Position numbers and translations under genes: made by a program. A stretch of 40,193 bases of DNA. Source: CAYNXB01 sp964401045. Its GTDB lineage: Bacteria; Pseudomonadota; Alphaproteobacteria; Sphingomonadales; Sphingomonadaceae. Below, piece by piece: positions 23,718-32,215 of the stretch; position 1 is the first letter of the stretch; every line of letters starts with the position of its first letter. The DNA lies in the NCBI GenBank assembly GCA_964401045.1, contig CAYNXB010000019.1:1-40193 (forward strand), read 5' to 3'. The notes beneath the pieces were generated by a model that saw nothing but the letters and a program-made list of their open reading frames with translations, made no database searches and was not told where the DNA came from.

Positions 23718-24532
23718 CCGGTCTTATGGCGGGCAAGCGCGGGCTCATCATGGGCCTCGCCAACGAGAAGTCGCTGGCCTGGGGCATTGCCCAAAGGCTG
23801 CGCGAGCACGGAGCCGAGCTGGCGTTCTCCTACCAGGGCGAGGCGCTCGAGCGGCGCGTGCGCCCGCTTGCTGAGAGCCTTGGTTCGGATTTCTGCTTCG
23901 ACTGCGACGTGTCCGAGATGAGCGCGCTCGACGATGCGTTCGATACGCTGAAGAGCCGGTGGGATACGCTCGACTTCGTGGTCCACGCGATCGGCTTTTC
24001 CGACAAGAACGAGCTGCGCGGGAAGTACGTCGACACCAGCCTCGAAAACTTCCTGATGACGATGAACATCTCGGCCTACTCGCTGGTCGCGGTAACCAGG
24101 CGCGCGGCGGAGATGATGGCCGCGAAGGAAGACGGCAGCGGCGGCAGCGTGCTGACGCTGACGTACTACGGGGCCGAGAAGGTCGTGCCGCACTACAACG
24201 TGATGGGCGTCGCCAAGTCGGCGCTCGAGACCAGCGTGCGCTATCTCGCCAACGACCTCGGGCCGTCGAACATTCGCGTCAACGCGATCTCGGCGGGGCC
24301 GATCAAGACCCTCGCCGCGAGCGGGATCGGCGACTTCCGCTACATCCTCAAGTGGAACGAACTGAACGCGCCGCTGCGCCGCAACGTGACGATCGAGGAC
24401 GTCGGCGGCGCGGGGCTGTATCTCCTGTCGGACCTCTCGTCGGGGGTGACCGGTGAGGTGCACCATGTCGACGCGGGCTACCATGTCGTGGGTATGAAAC
24501 AGGAAGACGCGCCCGACATTTCGCTCGTTTGA
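23714..24532 (+). CDS. fabI: Enoyl-ACP reductase (NADH), FabI
   Basis: A 272-residue short-chain-dehydrogenase-type enzyme that performs the last reduction of each fatty-acid elongation cycle; it is the target of triclosan. GLANEKSLAWGIA is the FabI form of the nucleotide-binding loop. YYGAEKVVPHYNVMGVAK contains the catalytic Tyr-x6-Lys pair, and GPIKTLAASGI is the mobile substrate loop. The length and motifs are standard. It overlaps the BrkB-family gene (ATGA), giving coupled expression of a lipid enzyme with a membrane protein. Confidence 0.96.
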   Translation: MTGLMAGKRGLIMGLANEKSLAWGIAQRLREHGAELAFSYQGEALERRVRPLAESLGSDFCFDCDVSEMSALDDAFDTLKSRWDTLDFVVHAIGFSDKNELRGKYVDTSLENFLMTMNISAYSLVAVTRRAAEMMAAKEDGSGGSVLTLTYYGAEKVVPHYNVMGVAKSALETSVRYLANDLGPSNIRVNAISAGPIKTLAASGIGDFRYILKWNELNAPLRRNVTIEDVGGAGLYLLSDLSSGVTGEVHHVDAGYHVVGMKQEDAPDISLV

Positions 24533-24579
24533 TACGCTTGTTCCTGATACGTTCCTCCGATTCGAGAGGGAGGACGACC

Positions 24580-24978
24580 ATGATCACCGGCGGCTGCCAA
24601 TGCGGCAAAGTGCGCTACGAGATCGACGCGCCCGGCGAACGCCACGCACTCTGCCACTGCGCCGATTGCCGTCGCTCGGCCGGTGCCCCCGCGGTGGCGT
24701 GGATGGCGGTGCCCGAGGGGCAGTTCCGGGTAACCAGGGGTTCCGCGCGAGCGTTTAACAGCTCGGGCAAGTCGCTCCGCCACTTCTGCCCCACCTGTGG
24801 GACTGGGCTCTATTTCATCAATGAGGAAATGCTCCCCGGGATCGTCGATGTGCAATCGGCGACGCTCGACGATGCCCAGGCCCACCCTCCGGGCGCGCAG
24901 ATCCAGTGCGCCGAGCGGCTGGGCTACATGGCGGAACTGGCCGGGATGCCGACATTCGAGCGCTGGCCGGGCGGTTAG
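24580..24978 (+). CDS. GFA (glutathione-dependent formaldehyde-activating)/CENP-V family protein
   Basis: A 132-residue zinc-binding protein. GGCQCGKVRYE, CHCADCRRSAGAP and HFCPTCGTGLYF supply the CxC...CxxC...CxxC pattern of the GFA domain. Some relatives catalyse S-hydroxymethylglutathione formation, but most are uncharacterised. I use the ATG at 24580, which has GGGAGG upstream, rather than an in-frame TTG overlapping the fabI stop. Its stop overlaps the end of the convergent wecC gene. Confidence 0.88.
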   Translation: MITGGCQCGKVRYEIDAPGERHALCHCADCRRSAGAPAVAWMAVPEGQFRVTRGSARAFNSSGKSLRHFCPTCGTGLYFINEEMLPGIVDVQSATLDDAQAHPPGAQIQCAERLGYMAELAGMPTFERWPGG

Positions 24979-26282
24979 CCCGCCTTGCGCCGGTCTTCGG
25001 GAGCCGCTTCGGCGGCCTTTGGCTGATCGGGCCAGATGCCGCGGGTGTCGTAGACCGCTTTGGCGGCGCGCTCGGCAAGCGGGACCGACCTGAACACATC
25101 GTGGTCGACCAGCACGATCAACACGCCGCACTCCTCGAGCGCGGTATCGATGTCGACCAGCGTGGCGCCGGTATCGGTGAACTCGATCGGCAACTCGTTC
25201 GCATAGGGCTCGACCACGGAGATGCGTCCACCGAAACGGCGCGCCAGCGTGGCGGCGACCAGCCGCGCGGGGCTCTCGCGGAAATCGTCGATGTTGGCTT
25301 TGAACGCGAGCCCGAGGCACGCGATCCTGGCCTGCGGGTTGGCCTCGACCAACGCCGCGGCACGCTCGATCGCATGGCGGATCTTGGCGTCGTTAACGCC
25401 GCGCGCGGTGCGGATCAGCGGCGTCTGCTCAGGCGCGCTGCTGACGATGAACCACGGGTCTACCGCGATGCAGTGCCCACCGACGCCCGGGCCGGGCTGG
25501 AGGATGTTCACGCGCGGGTGGCGGTTGGCGAGGCGGATCACTTCCCACACGTCCAGGCCCATCGCATCGGCGACGATCGACAGCTCATTGGCGAAGGCGA
25601 TGTTGACGTCACGGTAGGCGTTCTCGACCAGCTTGGTCATCTCGGCGCTCGCGGCATCGGTGGTGATGCAGGTGCCGCGCACGAAGCGTTTGTAGAACGC
25701 CAGCGCCTTGCGCGCGCAGCGGGGGGTGATCCCGCCGATCGAGCGGTCGTTGTGAGTCAGCTCCTCGAGGATGCGACCGGGCAGCACGCGCTCGGGGCAA
25801 TAGGCGATCGCGATGTCGGGCGTGCCGGCGGTGAGGCCGGGCACCGCGAGATCGGGCCGCCTGGCCGCGATCATGTCGCGCAACTGCGAGGTCGTGCCGA
25901 CCGGCGAGGTCGATTCGAGGATCACCAGGTCGCCGGGCTTGAGCACTTCGGCCACCGCCTCGCCCGCGGCGAGCACGTAGGAGATATCGGGGGTGTGCCG
26001 GCCATCCTTCGCGAACGGGGTCGGCACCGCAATCACGAACACGTCGGCCGGCGAAACCTCGGTTGCGGCGGAGAGCAGGCCACGCTGGACCACGCCCTGC
26101 ACGAGGCCGTCGAGATCGACCTCTTCGATATGGATTTCGCCGCGGTTGATCGTCTCGACCACCTTCGGGCTTACATCGACGCCGAACACGCGCATGCCCG
26201 CGCGCGCCACTACTGCCGCGGTGGGCAAGCCGATGTAGCCGAGGCCGATGACGGAAACGGTCGGTTGGGTTTCGCTACGCAT
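24975..26282 (-). CDS. wecC: UDP-N-acetyl-D-mannosamine dehydrogenase
   Basis: A 435-residue nucleotide-sugar dehydrogenase oxidising UDP-ManNAc to UDP-ManNAcA with two NAD. VSVIGLGYIGLPTAAVVARA is the N-terminal Rossmann motif. ILESTSPVGTTSQLRDM and GPGVGGHCIAVDPWF (catalytic Cys) identify the UDP-sugar dehydrogenase superfamily. The partner wecB 40 bases upstream makes WecC the best choice over a UDP-glucose enzyme. The frame extends to 26408 but overlaps wecB antiparallel-free sequence; the ATG at 26282 fits. No glycosyltransferase or polysaccharide cluster is nearby. Confidence 0.9.
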   Translation of the reverse strand: MRSETQPTVSVIGLGYIGLPTAAVVARAGMRVFGVDVSPKVVETINRGEIHIEEVDLDGLVQGVVQRGLLSAATEVSPADVFVIAVPTPFAKDGRHTPDISYVLAAGEAVAEVLKPGDLVILESTSPVGTTSQLRDMIAARRPDLAVPGLTAGTPDIAIAYCPERVLPGRILEELTHNDRSIGGITPRCARKALAFYKRFVRGTCITTDAASAEMTKLVENAYRDVNIAFANELSIVADAMGLDVWEVIRLANRHPRVNILQPGPGVGGHCIAVDPWFIVSSAPEQTPLIRTARGVNDAKIRHAIERAAALVEANPQARIACLGLAFKANIDDFRESPARLVAATLARRFGGRISVVEPYANELPIEFTDTGATLVDIDTALEECGVLIVLVDHDVFRSVPLAERAAKAVYDTRGIWPDQPKAAEAAPEDRRKAG

Positions 26283-26322
26283 GCGCGCGCTGTGCCGCAA
26301 AAGGGTGAATGAAGCGGTAACG

Positions 26323-27456
26323 CTAGCGTGCCAGCAGTTCCACGATTCGCTTTGCCGCGTGGCCGTCGCCGAACGGATTGTGCGCCCGCGCCATCGCGGC
26401 ATAGGCATCCTCGTCGTCGAGCAGGCGCTCGGCCTCGGCCACGATCCGTGCCGCGTCGGTGCCGACCAGCTTCGCCGTGCCTGCCTCTACGCCCTCGGGC
26501 CGTTCGGTCGTCTCGCGCATGACCAGCACCGGCTTGCCGAGTGCCGGCGCTTCCTCCTGCACTCCGCCGCTGTCGGTCAGCATCAGGTGCGCAATCGCCA
26601 TCAGCCGCGCGAAGTGCGGGTAATCGAGCGGTTCGATCAGCGCGACGTTGTCCAGCCCCGCGAGCTCGCGCTCCATCACGCTGCGCACGTTGGGGTTGAG
26701 ATGGACCGGAAAGATCACCGCGATATCGTCGCGCGCGGCGAGGCGGCGAACCGCTTCTGCGATCGCCTCCATCCCACCACCGAAGTTCTCGCGCCGGTGG
26801 CTGGTGACGCCGATCACGCGTCTGCCCGCGAAGCGCGTTTCCAGATCGGCCAGCCCGTGCGCCAGCGACGGTTCGGCTTCGATTCGCCCGGTGATCCAGT
26901 GCAGCGCATCGATCACCGTGTTGCCGGTGACATGCACGGTCGCGGGATCGACGTTCTCTGCGAGCAGCGCCTGCGCCGCAGTCTCGGTCGGCGCGGCGTG
27001 CAGCGCGGCAATCGTGCCGATGATCCGGCGGTTGATCTCCTCCGGCCACGGATGGTGGATGTTGCCGCTGCGCAACCCCGCCTCGACATGGCAGACGGGA
27101 ATCTTGCGGTAGTAGGCGGCGAGCGCCCCGCACATCGCGGTCGCGGTGTCGCCCTGAACCACGACCCAGTCGGGCCTCTCGGCATCGAGTACGTTGCCGA
27201 TGCCTTCGAGCAGCCGCGCGGTGAGCGCGTCGAGCGATTGGTCAGGCCGCATCAGGTCGAGGTCATGATCGGGCACGATGTCCGCGATCTCCAGCACCTG
27301 ATCGAGCATCCCGCGATGCTGCCCGGTTACGCAGACTCGACTGTCGAAGCGCGTGTCGGCGGCGAGCGTATGGATCAGCGGGAACAGCTTGATCGCCTCC
27401 GGCCGCGTACCGAAGATGGTCAGAATGCGTAGAGGCTCGGGCCTTTGCTCGGACAT
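26323..27456 (-). CDS. wecB: UDP-N-acetylglucosamine 2-epimerase (non-hydrolysing)
   Basis: A 377-residue epimerase converting UDP-GlcNAc to UDP-ManNAc in the cytoplasm. IFGTRPEAIKLFPLI, CHVEAGLRSGN, GVTSHRRENFG and LTDSGGVQEEAPALGKPVLV are the family motifs, and RETTERPEGVEAGTAKLVG closes the active site. Together with wecC it would supply UDP-ManNAcA for a surface glycan. It starts 42 bases after the stop of a periplasmic hypothetical protein on the same strand and may be read from that unit. Confidence 0.95.
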   Translation of the reverse strand: MSEQRPEPLRILTIFGTRPEAIKLFPLIHTLAADTRFDSRVCVTGQHRGMLDQVLEIADIVPDHDLDLMRPDQSLDALTARLLEGIGNVLDAERPDWVVVQGDTATAMCGALAAYYRKIPVCHVEAGLRSGNIHHPWPEEINRRIIGTIAALHAAPTETAAQALLAENVDPATVHVTGNTVIDALHWITGRIEAEPSLAHGLADLETRFAGRRVIGVTSHRRENFGGGMEAIAEAVRRLAARDDIAVIFPVHLNPNVRSVMERELAGLDNVALIEPLDYPHFARLMAIAHLMLTDSGGVQEEAPALGKPVLVMRETTERPEGVEAGTAKLVGTDAARIVAEAERLLDDEDAYAAMARAHNPFGDGHAAKRIVELLAR

Positions 27457-27498
27457 GGGCCGAGCCCCTAGCGCGAAACGGTTAAGAGGGCATTTGCC

Positions 27499-28110
27499 TT
27501 ATTGGCCGGGCGGAACCGAGAGATCGGTGCTGCCGGCGGCGTTGTCCGCGCCGGCCGCGTTCTGCGCCGGGCTCTGTTCGGCCGCGTTCTGCTCACGCGC
27601 GATCCGCTCCATGTATTCCTTTTCGATCTGCTCGACACGCGCCTGGGTCGCGGCGGCGTCCTCGTCGATCGTCGAGAGGCGCTTGGCGCGTTCTTCCTCG
27701 ATCAGCTGGCTGAACTTCACGTCGGAACTGGTGCGCTTCTCCGCATAGGCCTGATCGATCAGCTTCTGCGTACAGCCGAGCGCGCCGCCAGGCCCGGTGG
27801 GCGTGCATGACAGCGTGCCGAACGCCCCGACCGTCTCGAGTTCGCGCACACGCTCGGTCCACGCGGTGTTCTCGGGCGAATCGCTGTCGCGCAGGATCTG
27901 CGGGATGCGAAAACGCTCACCCTCGTCGAGCCGCGCGCAGACGATGATCTCCTCGCCCGTCGACTGGGGGCACGGATCGTCACCGTAGACGATGACCTGG
28001 TTGTATTTCTCTTCCGGCCCTTCCTGCGCGGCTGCGGGGACCGGCAGCGTCAGCCCCGCCGCGGCGGCGAGCATCGGCACAAGCAGCGAAAAGGCGAAAG
28101 CGCGGGTCAT
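27499..28110 (-). CDS. Secreted hypothetical protein with acidic coiled-coil C-terminal part
   Basis: A 203-residue protein with a clear signal peptide (hydrophobic core about 5-22, cleavage near AAAQ). The mature N-terminal part has VIVYGDDPCPQSTGEEIIVC, a spaced Cys pair, and another pair in LSCTPTGPGGALGC; the four cysteines suggest disulfides. The C-terminal half is charged and helical (VEQIEKEYMERIAREQNAAE), likely a coiled coil, ending in a low-complexity Ala/Asn tail. I recall similar conserved proteins in sphingomonads but no function. The frame extends to 28239; the ATG at 28110 follows AGGAG and begins the signal peptide. Confidence 0.75.
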   Translation of the reverse strand: MTRAFAFSLLVPMLAAAAGLTLPVPAAAQEGPEEKYNQVIVYGDDPCPQSTGEEIIVCARLDEGERFRIPQILRDSDSPENTAWTERVRELETVGAFGTLSCTPTGPGGALGCTQKLIDQAYAEKRTSSDVKFSQLIEEERAKRLSTIDEDAAATQARVEQIEKEYMERIAREQNAAEQSPAQNAAGADNAAGSTDLSVPPGQ

Positions 28111-28202
28111 CGTCAACTCCTGTAGCACTGCAAATAGGCGCCGGAAGCCTGAATGCGATGTGAAAGCGGACGGAGCGCACCCCGGTTCCGTTCGACGCGC
28201 CC

Positions 28203-28718
28203 CTAGATCCTTTGGGCCAGACCGATCGCCACCCGGCACCCGAGGCGGATCGCGCCCGACAAAAGCGGATAGGCGGGCGCCTGTTCGGCCCCGGCCGCGA
28301 GCGCCGCATCGCGGTGCGCACGCTCATCCTCGCGGAACTCCTCGATCATCACCGCGAGTTCCGGATCGTCGCCGCTCGCCTGCAATTCATCGAGCTGGTG
28401 CGAATAGTGGCGCTCGATCTCTTCCTCCACTGCGGCGGTGCAGGCCATCGCCGCTTCCGGGCCGATCAGCGCGGTCGCCGCGCCGAGCGCGTAACCGGCG
28501 ACCGACCACAAGGGCTGCAGCGCGCTCGGGCGCGTGCCGCGCCGCGCGACCAGCGCATCGAAACGCCTGAGGTGATCGGCTTCCTGCGCCGCCATCGCGC
28601 GGATCTCGGTCGAATGGCGGGTGCGCTCACCCATCACGGCGAGCTGACCCGCATAGATGCGCGTCGCACCATATTCGCCCGCCTGGTCGACTCGGATCAT
28701 TCGATCGGTGCCACTCAT
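28203..28718 (-). CDS. coq7: Demethoxyubiquinone hydroxylase Coq7
   Basis: A 171-residue di-iron carboxylate enzyme that hydroxylates demethoxyubiquinone late in ubiquinone synthesis, at the membrane. RVDQAGEYGATRIYAGQ, AQEADHLRRFDALV, EEEIERHYSHQL and EDERAHRDAAL supply the ExxH-type iron ligands in the expected order. The hydrophobic segment GYALGAATALIGPEAAM is the membrane-binding region. The frame runs far upstream antisense-like over dsbB; the ATG at 28718 overlaps the dsbB stop (ATGA) and is the true start. Confidence 0.93.
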   Translation of the reverse strand: MSGTDRMIRVDQAGEYGATRIYAGQLAVMGERTRHSTEIRAMAAQEADHLRRFDALVARRGTRPSALQPLWSVAGYALGAATALIGPEAAMACTAAVEEEIERHYSHQLDELQASGDDPELAVMIEEFREDERAHRDAALAAGAEQAPAYPLLSGAIRLGCRVAIGLAQRI

Positions 28719-29176
28719 GCGCGTTTCCCCAGCAGGAGGAACACAACGATCGCCCCGGCGGTCGAGATAAGGAAATTGAACCCGGCGAGGGAGATGCCCA
28801 GCAGCGACCACTGCACCTCGTCGCAGCGCACCAGCGGCGCGGCCATGATCGAGGCAAGCGGATCGCTCCCGCTCGACGCGGCAGCCGAGCACGTGGTGAA
28901 GCCTTCCCACCAGCCGTATTCGACCCCGGCGTGGAACCCGCCGATCACGCCCGAAACAAGGATCGCCAATGCGGCAAGGCCGATCCACAGCTGCTTCGGC
29001 TGCGCGACCAGCGAAGCGACCGCGAGCGCGAGCGCGGCGAAGTGCGCGTAGCGCTGCCACCAGCACATCTCGCACGGATACAGCCCGAAGCCGTACTGCG
29101 AGATGTACGCTCCCGCGAGCAGCACCAGCGGTATGGCCAGCGCGAGCCGCTGCGCTTGCGTGACGGCGGCTGTCAT
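28715..29176 (-). CDS. dsbB: Disulfide bond formation protein B
   Basis: A 153-residue membrane protein with four helices that reoxidises DsbA and passes electrons to quinone. YPCEMCWWQRYAH holds the CxxC pair of the first periplasmic loop with the conserved quinone-site Arg. FTTCSAA and LVRCDEV provide the second cysteine pair. Its partner dsbA is not in the window. It lies 1 base after the S41 protease stop and overlaps coq7, placing a quinone-reducing enzyme next to a quinone-synthesis enzyme. Confidence 0.92.
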   Translation of the reverse strand: MTAAVTQAQRLALAIPLVLLAGAYISQYGFGLYPCEMCWWQRYAHFAALALAVASLVAQPKQLWIGLAALAILVSGVIGGFHAGVEYGWWEGFTTCSAAASSGSDPLASIMAAPLVRCDEVQWSLLGISLAGFNFLISTAGAIVVFLLLGKRA

Positions 29177-29177
29177 C

Positions 29178-30515
29178 TCAGCGCCGCGCGCTCATCGTCG
29201 CGCCGCTGGTGTGGCGCAGGGTCTTGAGCGCGTAATCGAGCTGGAAGTCCTCGATGCCCTTGGCCTTCGCCTCGTCGGCGGTCATCGAGAAGCGCGGATC
29301 GTCCTGCCTGTCGCCTTCGAGCGCTTCGTCATCGAGGTCGACCTCGTTGACCAGGTGGCCGCGCAAGTCGCTCTCGCGGTAGGCATATTTGGCCCGCTTC
29401 GCCATGTCGGGGTCGCTCAACTGCGGCACGCGGATGTCGGGTTCGATCCCGCCTTCCTGCACCGAGCGGCCCGAGGGCGTGTAGTAGCGCGCGGTGGTGA
29501 GCTTGAGGGCGCTGTCCTTGGTCAGCTGCAGCAGCGACTGCACGCTGCCCTTGCCGAAACTGCGCTCACCCATGATCAGCGCACGGTGCTGGTCCTGCAA
29601 CGCGCCGGCGACGATCTCGCTCGCCGAAGCCGAACCGGCGTCGATCAGCACGATGATCGGCAGGCCCTTGGCGGCATCGCCCTTGAACACGCTTTCGGCC
29701 GCGTAATATATGTTCTCACGCTTGTTGCGGCCGCGTTGCGAGACGATCTCGCCATCAGTCAGGAACAGGTCGCTGAGCGCGACCGCTTCATCGAGCGAGC
29801 CGCCCGGGTTCTTGCGCAAGTCGAGCACGAGGCCGTCGAGCCGTCCGCCGGCCCGCTTGCGCAAGTCGGTGAGCGCGCGGTTGACGTCGATGCCTACATC
29901 GCGGCTGAACTCGTTGACGCTGATGTAGCCGAGGTTGCCGTCCTTCAATTCCCAGGTGACGGGTTCGAGCTCGATCACCCCGCGGGTGACGTCGACTTCG
30001 AGCGGCTCATCGCGGCCGGAGCGGAACAGCGTCAGATGGATCGAAGTGCCGGCCGCGCCGCGCATCTTGGAGACCGCCTGGTCGAGCTCGAGCCCGTAGA
30101 TCAAGTGCCCGTCGATGTGGGTGATGTAGTCGCCGGCCTTGATCCCGGCCTTCTCCGCCGGGCTGCCCTTGAACGGCGAGACCACCTTCACCGCGCCGTC
30201 ATCCATCTGGACTGAGATACCGAGGCCCTCGTAGTTGCCGTCGATCATCGTCTCGAGCCGGGTCAGGTCCGATCCGTCAAGGAATGACGAGTGCGGATCG
30301 AGCGCAGCGAGCATGCCGTCGATCGCACCGCGGATCAGCACCTCGTCGCTGACCGGCTCGACATAGCTCGTCTTGATCCGCTGGTAGGTGGCGAAGAACT
30401 TCGCGAACTCGGGCGATATGCGGCTTTCGACCTGGGCGAAGCCGGCGGTCGTCGCGGGCAGCAGCGCGACTGCGGTAAGCAGCGCGGCAGCGCGAAGCGT
30501 GGAGGCGAAATTCAT
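29178..30515 (-). CDS. S41-family carboxy-terminal processing protease (CtpA-like)
   Basis: A 445-residue periplasmic protease. A signal peptide (ALLTAVALLPATTAGFAQ) comes first, then an N-terminal helical region with DPHSSFLD. A PDZ domain follows (about 75-160, GLGISVQMDDGAVKVVSPFK), then the catalytic domain, with Ser in IDAGSASASEIVAGAL and Lys in GERSFGKGSVQS. Relatives trim lipoproteins and cell-wall hydrolases. It lies downstream of the EnvC-like gene, 67 bases away; the ctpA-envC pairing is common in Proteobacteria and suggests linked control of cell-wall hydrolysis. The start was moved 22 codons in from the open frame to the ATG that begins the signal peptide. Confidence 0.93.
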   Translation of the reverse strand: MNFASTLRAAALLTAVALLPATTAGFAQVESRISPEFAKFFATYQRIKTSYVEPVSDEVLIRGAIDGMLAALDPHSSFLDGSDLTRLETMIDGNYEGLGISVQMDDGAVKVVSPFKGSPAEKAGIKAGDYITHIDGHLIYGLELDQAVSKMRGAAGTSIHLTLFRSGRDEPLEVDVTRGVIELEPVTWELKDGNLGYISVNEFSRDVGIDVNRALTDLRKRAGGRLDGLVLDLRKNPGGSLDEAVALSDLFLTDGEIVSQRGRNKRENIYYAAESVFKGDAAKGLPIIVLIDAGSASASEIVAGALQDQHRALIMGERSFGKGSVQSLLQLTKDSALKLTTARYYTPSGRSVQEGGIEPDIRVPQLSDPDMAKRAKYAYRESDLRGHLVNEVDLDDEALEGDRQDDPRFSMTADEAKAKGIEDFQLDYALKTLRHTSGATMSARR

Positions 30516-30582
30516 GCTTGCGGAAACCTTCCTTTGCGGTGCCGAGTCTATCGCGCCCCGCGCCTTAACGCCAGATTGCACT

Positions 30583-31785
30583 CTAACGGACGAAATCCAG
30601 CGGATTCACAGGCGCGCCGTCGCGCCGAAGCTCGAGCGTGACCGAGGGATTGCGCGGGGCGGCGACGCCGAGCGGTGCGCCAGCGACGAGCCGGTCGCCG
30701 ACTGCCACGTCCGTACGCGCGAGGCCGGTGACGAGGCTGGTCCAGCCCCCCTCGTGCTCGATGATCACGATCCGCCCGTAGCCGCGGTACGACCCGGCGA
30801 AAGCGACGCGTCCGGCGGCCGGCGCGACCACTTGCGCCCCCTCTCGCGGAACCAGGGTCAATCCCTGGCTCGTACCGCCGTCGCGCGGGGCGCCGAAGCC
30901 CAGCGCCGCGCGGCCGGTGACGGGAAGCTGGTATCCGGCCGGTGCCGAAGTGCGCGTGAGCGGTTCCGGGGTGCCACCGGCGACCACCACGCTTTCGACC
31001 GGACGCGCGGGGCGCACGATCGGGCCGGGCAGCGCGGCGAGCTCGGCGCGCAGCCGGCCTGCCTGGCCCAGTTCATCGACCAGCGTGTCGAGATCGCGCG
31101 CTTCTTCGGCCAGCGCCAGCGCGCGTTCGGATTCGCGCGCCGCGACCCCGCTCGCGCGGCGTGAGGCCAGCCTCTGTCGCGTTTCAAGCGCGGCGAGCTC
31201 CGCCTTGCGCTGCTGTAGCCGGCCCTGGGAATCGCGCAGCGCCTCCACGCCCGCGAATGCCGCGTCACGCAATGCCTCGCCCCGGGCGATATCGTGCCGC
31301 AAGTCGCGCGTGCGGCGGCGCACTTCGGGCACCGCGGTTGAAAGCATCGCCCGCAAGTAGACGATCTCGCGCACCGAGCCGGGCCGCAGCACCGAAAGCG
31401 CGAGCGGCCTGCGGGCGAAGCGCTGCAGCGCGGCGGTCAGCCGCACGAGCGGCTGCTGGCGCTGCGCCAGCCGCAGGCCGAGCGCGGTGCGCTGCTGCTC
31501 GATCAGCGCGAGCCGCGCCTCCGCCACGCCGATCGAGGCTTCCGCCTGCTGGATGCGCGCGGCGAGCGCGGCAGCCTCGCGCGCGGTCTTGTCCGCCGCC
31601 TCGGTTGCGCGCGCGGCTTGTGCGTCGAGCCGCTTGCCCCGCGCCTCGGCCTCACGGCTCTGGGCAAGCGCCTGCTGGAGCGCACGGCGCGTCTCGGCGG
31701 GATCGGCGAAGCCGACCGTTTGCTGCGCCGCGACCGCAGTCGCCAGCAGTGCCAGCGCAGGCAAGATCAGCACCCCCCGTTTCAT
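30583..31785 (-). CDS. EnvC-like murein hydrolase activator with degenerate M23 domain
   Basis: A 400-residue periplasmic protein with a signal peptide (VLILPALALLATAVAAQ), a long coiled coil (about 25-260, Ala/Arg/Glu heptads) and a C-terminal LytM/M23 domain. The metal ligands are missing. Where active enzymes have H-x3-D, this has TSQGLTL, and where HxH stands it has VTLELR. That is the pattern of EnvC, which activates amidases at the division septum instead of cutting. The ATG at 31785 starts the signal peptide; the open frame beyond it overlaps rlmH. It lies 4 bases after rlmH. Confidence 0.88.
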   Translation of the reverse strand: MKRGVLILPALALLATAVAAQQTVGFADPAETRRALQQALAQSREAEARGKRLDAQAARATEAADKTAREAAALAARIQQAEASIGVAEARLALIEQQRTALGLRLAQRQQPLVRLTAALQRFARRPLALSVLRPGSVREIVYLRAMLSTAVPEVRRRTRDLRHDIARGEALRDAAFAGVEALRDSQGRLQQRKAELAALETRQRLASRRASGVAARESERALALAEEARDLDTLVDELGQAGRLRAELAALPGPIVRPARPVESVVVAGGTPEPLTRTSAPAGYQLPVTGRAALGFGAPRDGGTSQGLTLVPREGAQVVAPAAGRVAFAGSYRGYGRIVIIEHEGGWTSLVTGLARTDVAVGDRLVAGAPLGVAAPRNPSVTLELRRDGAPVNPLDFVR

Positions 31786-31789
31786 CGAC

Positions 31790-32212
31790 TCAACCTGCCC
31801 GATGATAGGGATGTCCTGCAAGGATGCTGGTGGCGCGGTAGAGTTGTTCGAGCAGCATCGCGCGGGCGAGGAGGTGCGGCCAGGTGGCCTTGCCGAACGC
31901 GAACAGCAGGTCTGCCGCGCTGCGTTCGGCTTCCGGATGGCCATCCGCCGCGCCGATCACGAACCGCGTCTCGCGGATACCCCCGTCGCGCCATTTCTCG
32001 AGTTGCGCAGCCAGTTGTTCCGACGTGAGGTCGCGCCCGCGTTCGTCGAGCAAGACTGTGCGAGCCGGCGAAAACGGATCGGGAATGCGCCCGCCACGCT
32101 CGGGCAGCTCGGTCAGCTTTAGATCCCACGCGATCCGCTGCCGATAGCGCTCGACCAGCTCGCCTTCAGGCGAGCGGGCAATCTTTCCGCGTGCGACGAC
32201 GTGGAGAAGGAT
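31790..32212 (-). CDS. rlmH: 23S rRNA (pseudouridine1915-N3)-methyltransferase RlmH, apparently starting at ATC
   Basis: A SPOUT methyltransferase modifying pseudouridine 1915 in helix 69 of 23S rRNA. The frame reads LLHVVARGKIARSPEGELVE at the N terminus, then VLLDERGRDLTSEQLA, FVIGAADGH (SAM-binding knot) and the terminal LYRATSILAGHPYH. All of this is RlmH, and starting at the ATC at 32212-32210 gives 140 residues with the family N terminus. No ATG, GTG or TTG occurs between the rsfS stop (TAA, 32218-32216) and the TTG at 32053, which would remove over 50 conserved residues. rsfS and rlmH are in the same frame. GGAAG lies about 10 bases before the ATC. Confidence 0.85.
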   Translation of the reverse strand: MLLHVVARGKIARSPEGELVERYRQRIAWDLKLTELPERGGRIPDPFSPARTVLLDERGRDLTSEQLAAQLEKWRDGGIRETRFVIGAADGHPEAERSAADLLFAFGKATWPHLLARAMLLEQLYRATSILAGHPYHRAG

Positions 32213-32215
32213 GGG

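Noticed and set aside
26300..26340. GGAAC...CGTT on the - strand before wecC
   Set aside because: The spacer is 14 bases, too short for EcfG, and it lies at the wecB stop.
26248..27432. Long + strand open frame opposite wecB
   Set aside because: wecB and its motifs are certain on the - strand; the opposite frame shows no recognisable protein.
29103..30215. Long + strand open frame opposite the S41 protease and dsbB
   Set aside because: No domain, and it is antisense to two well-supported genes.
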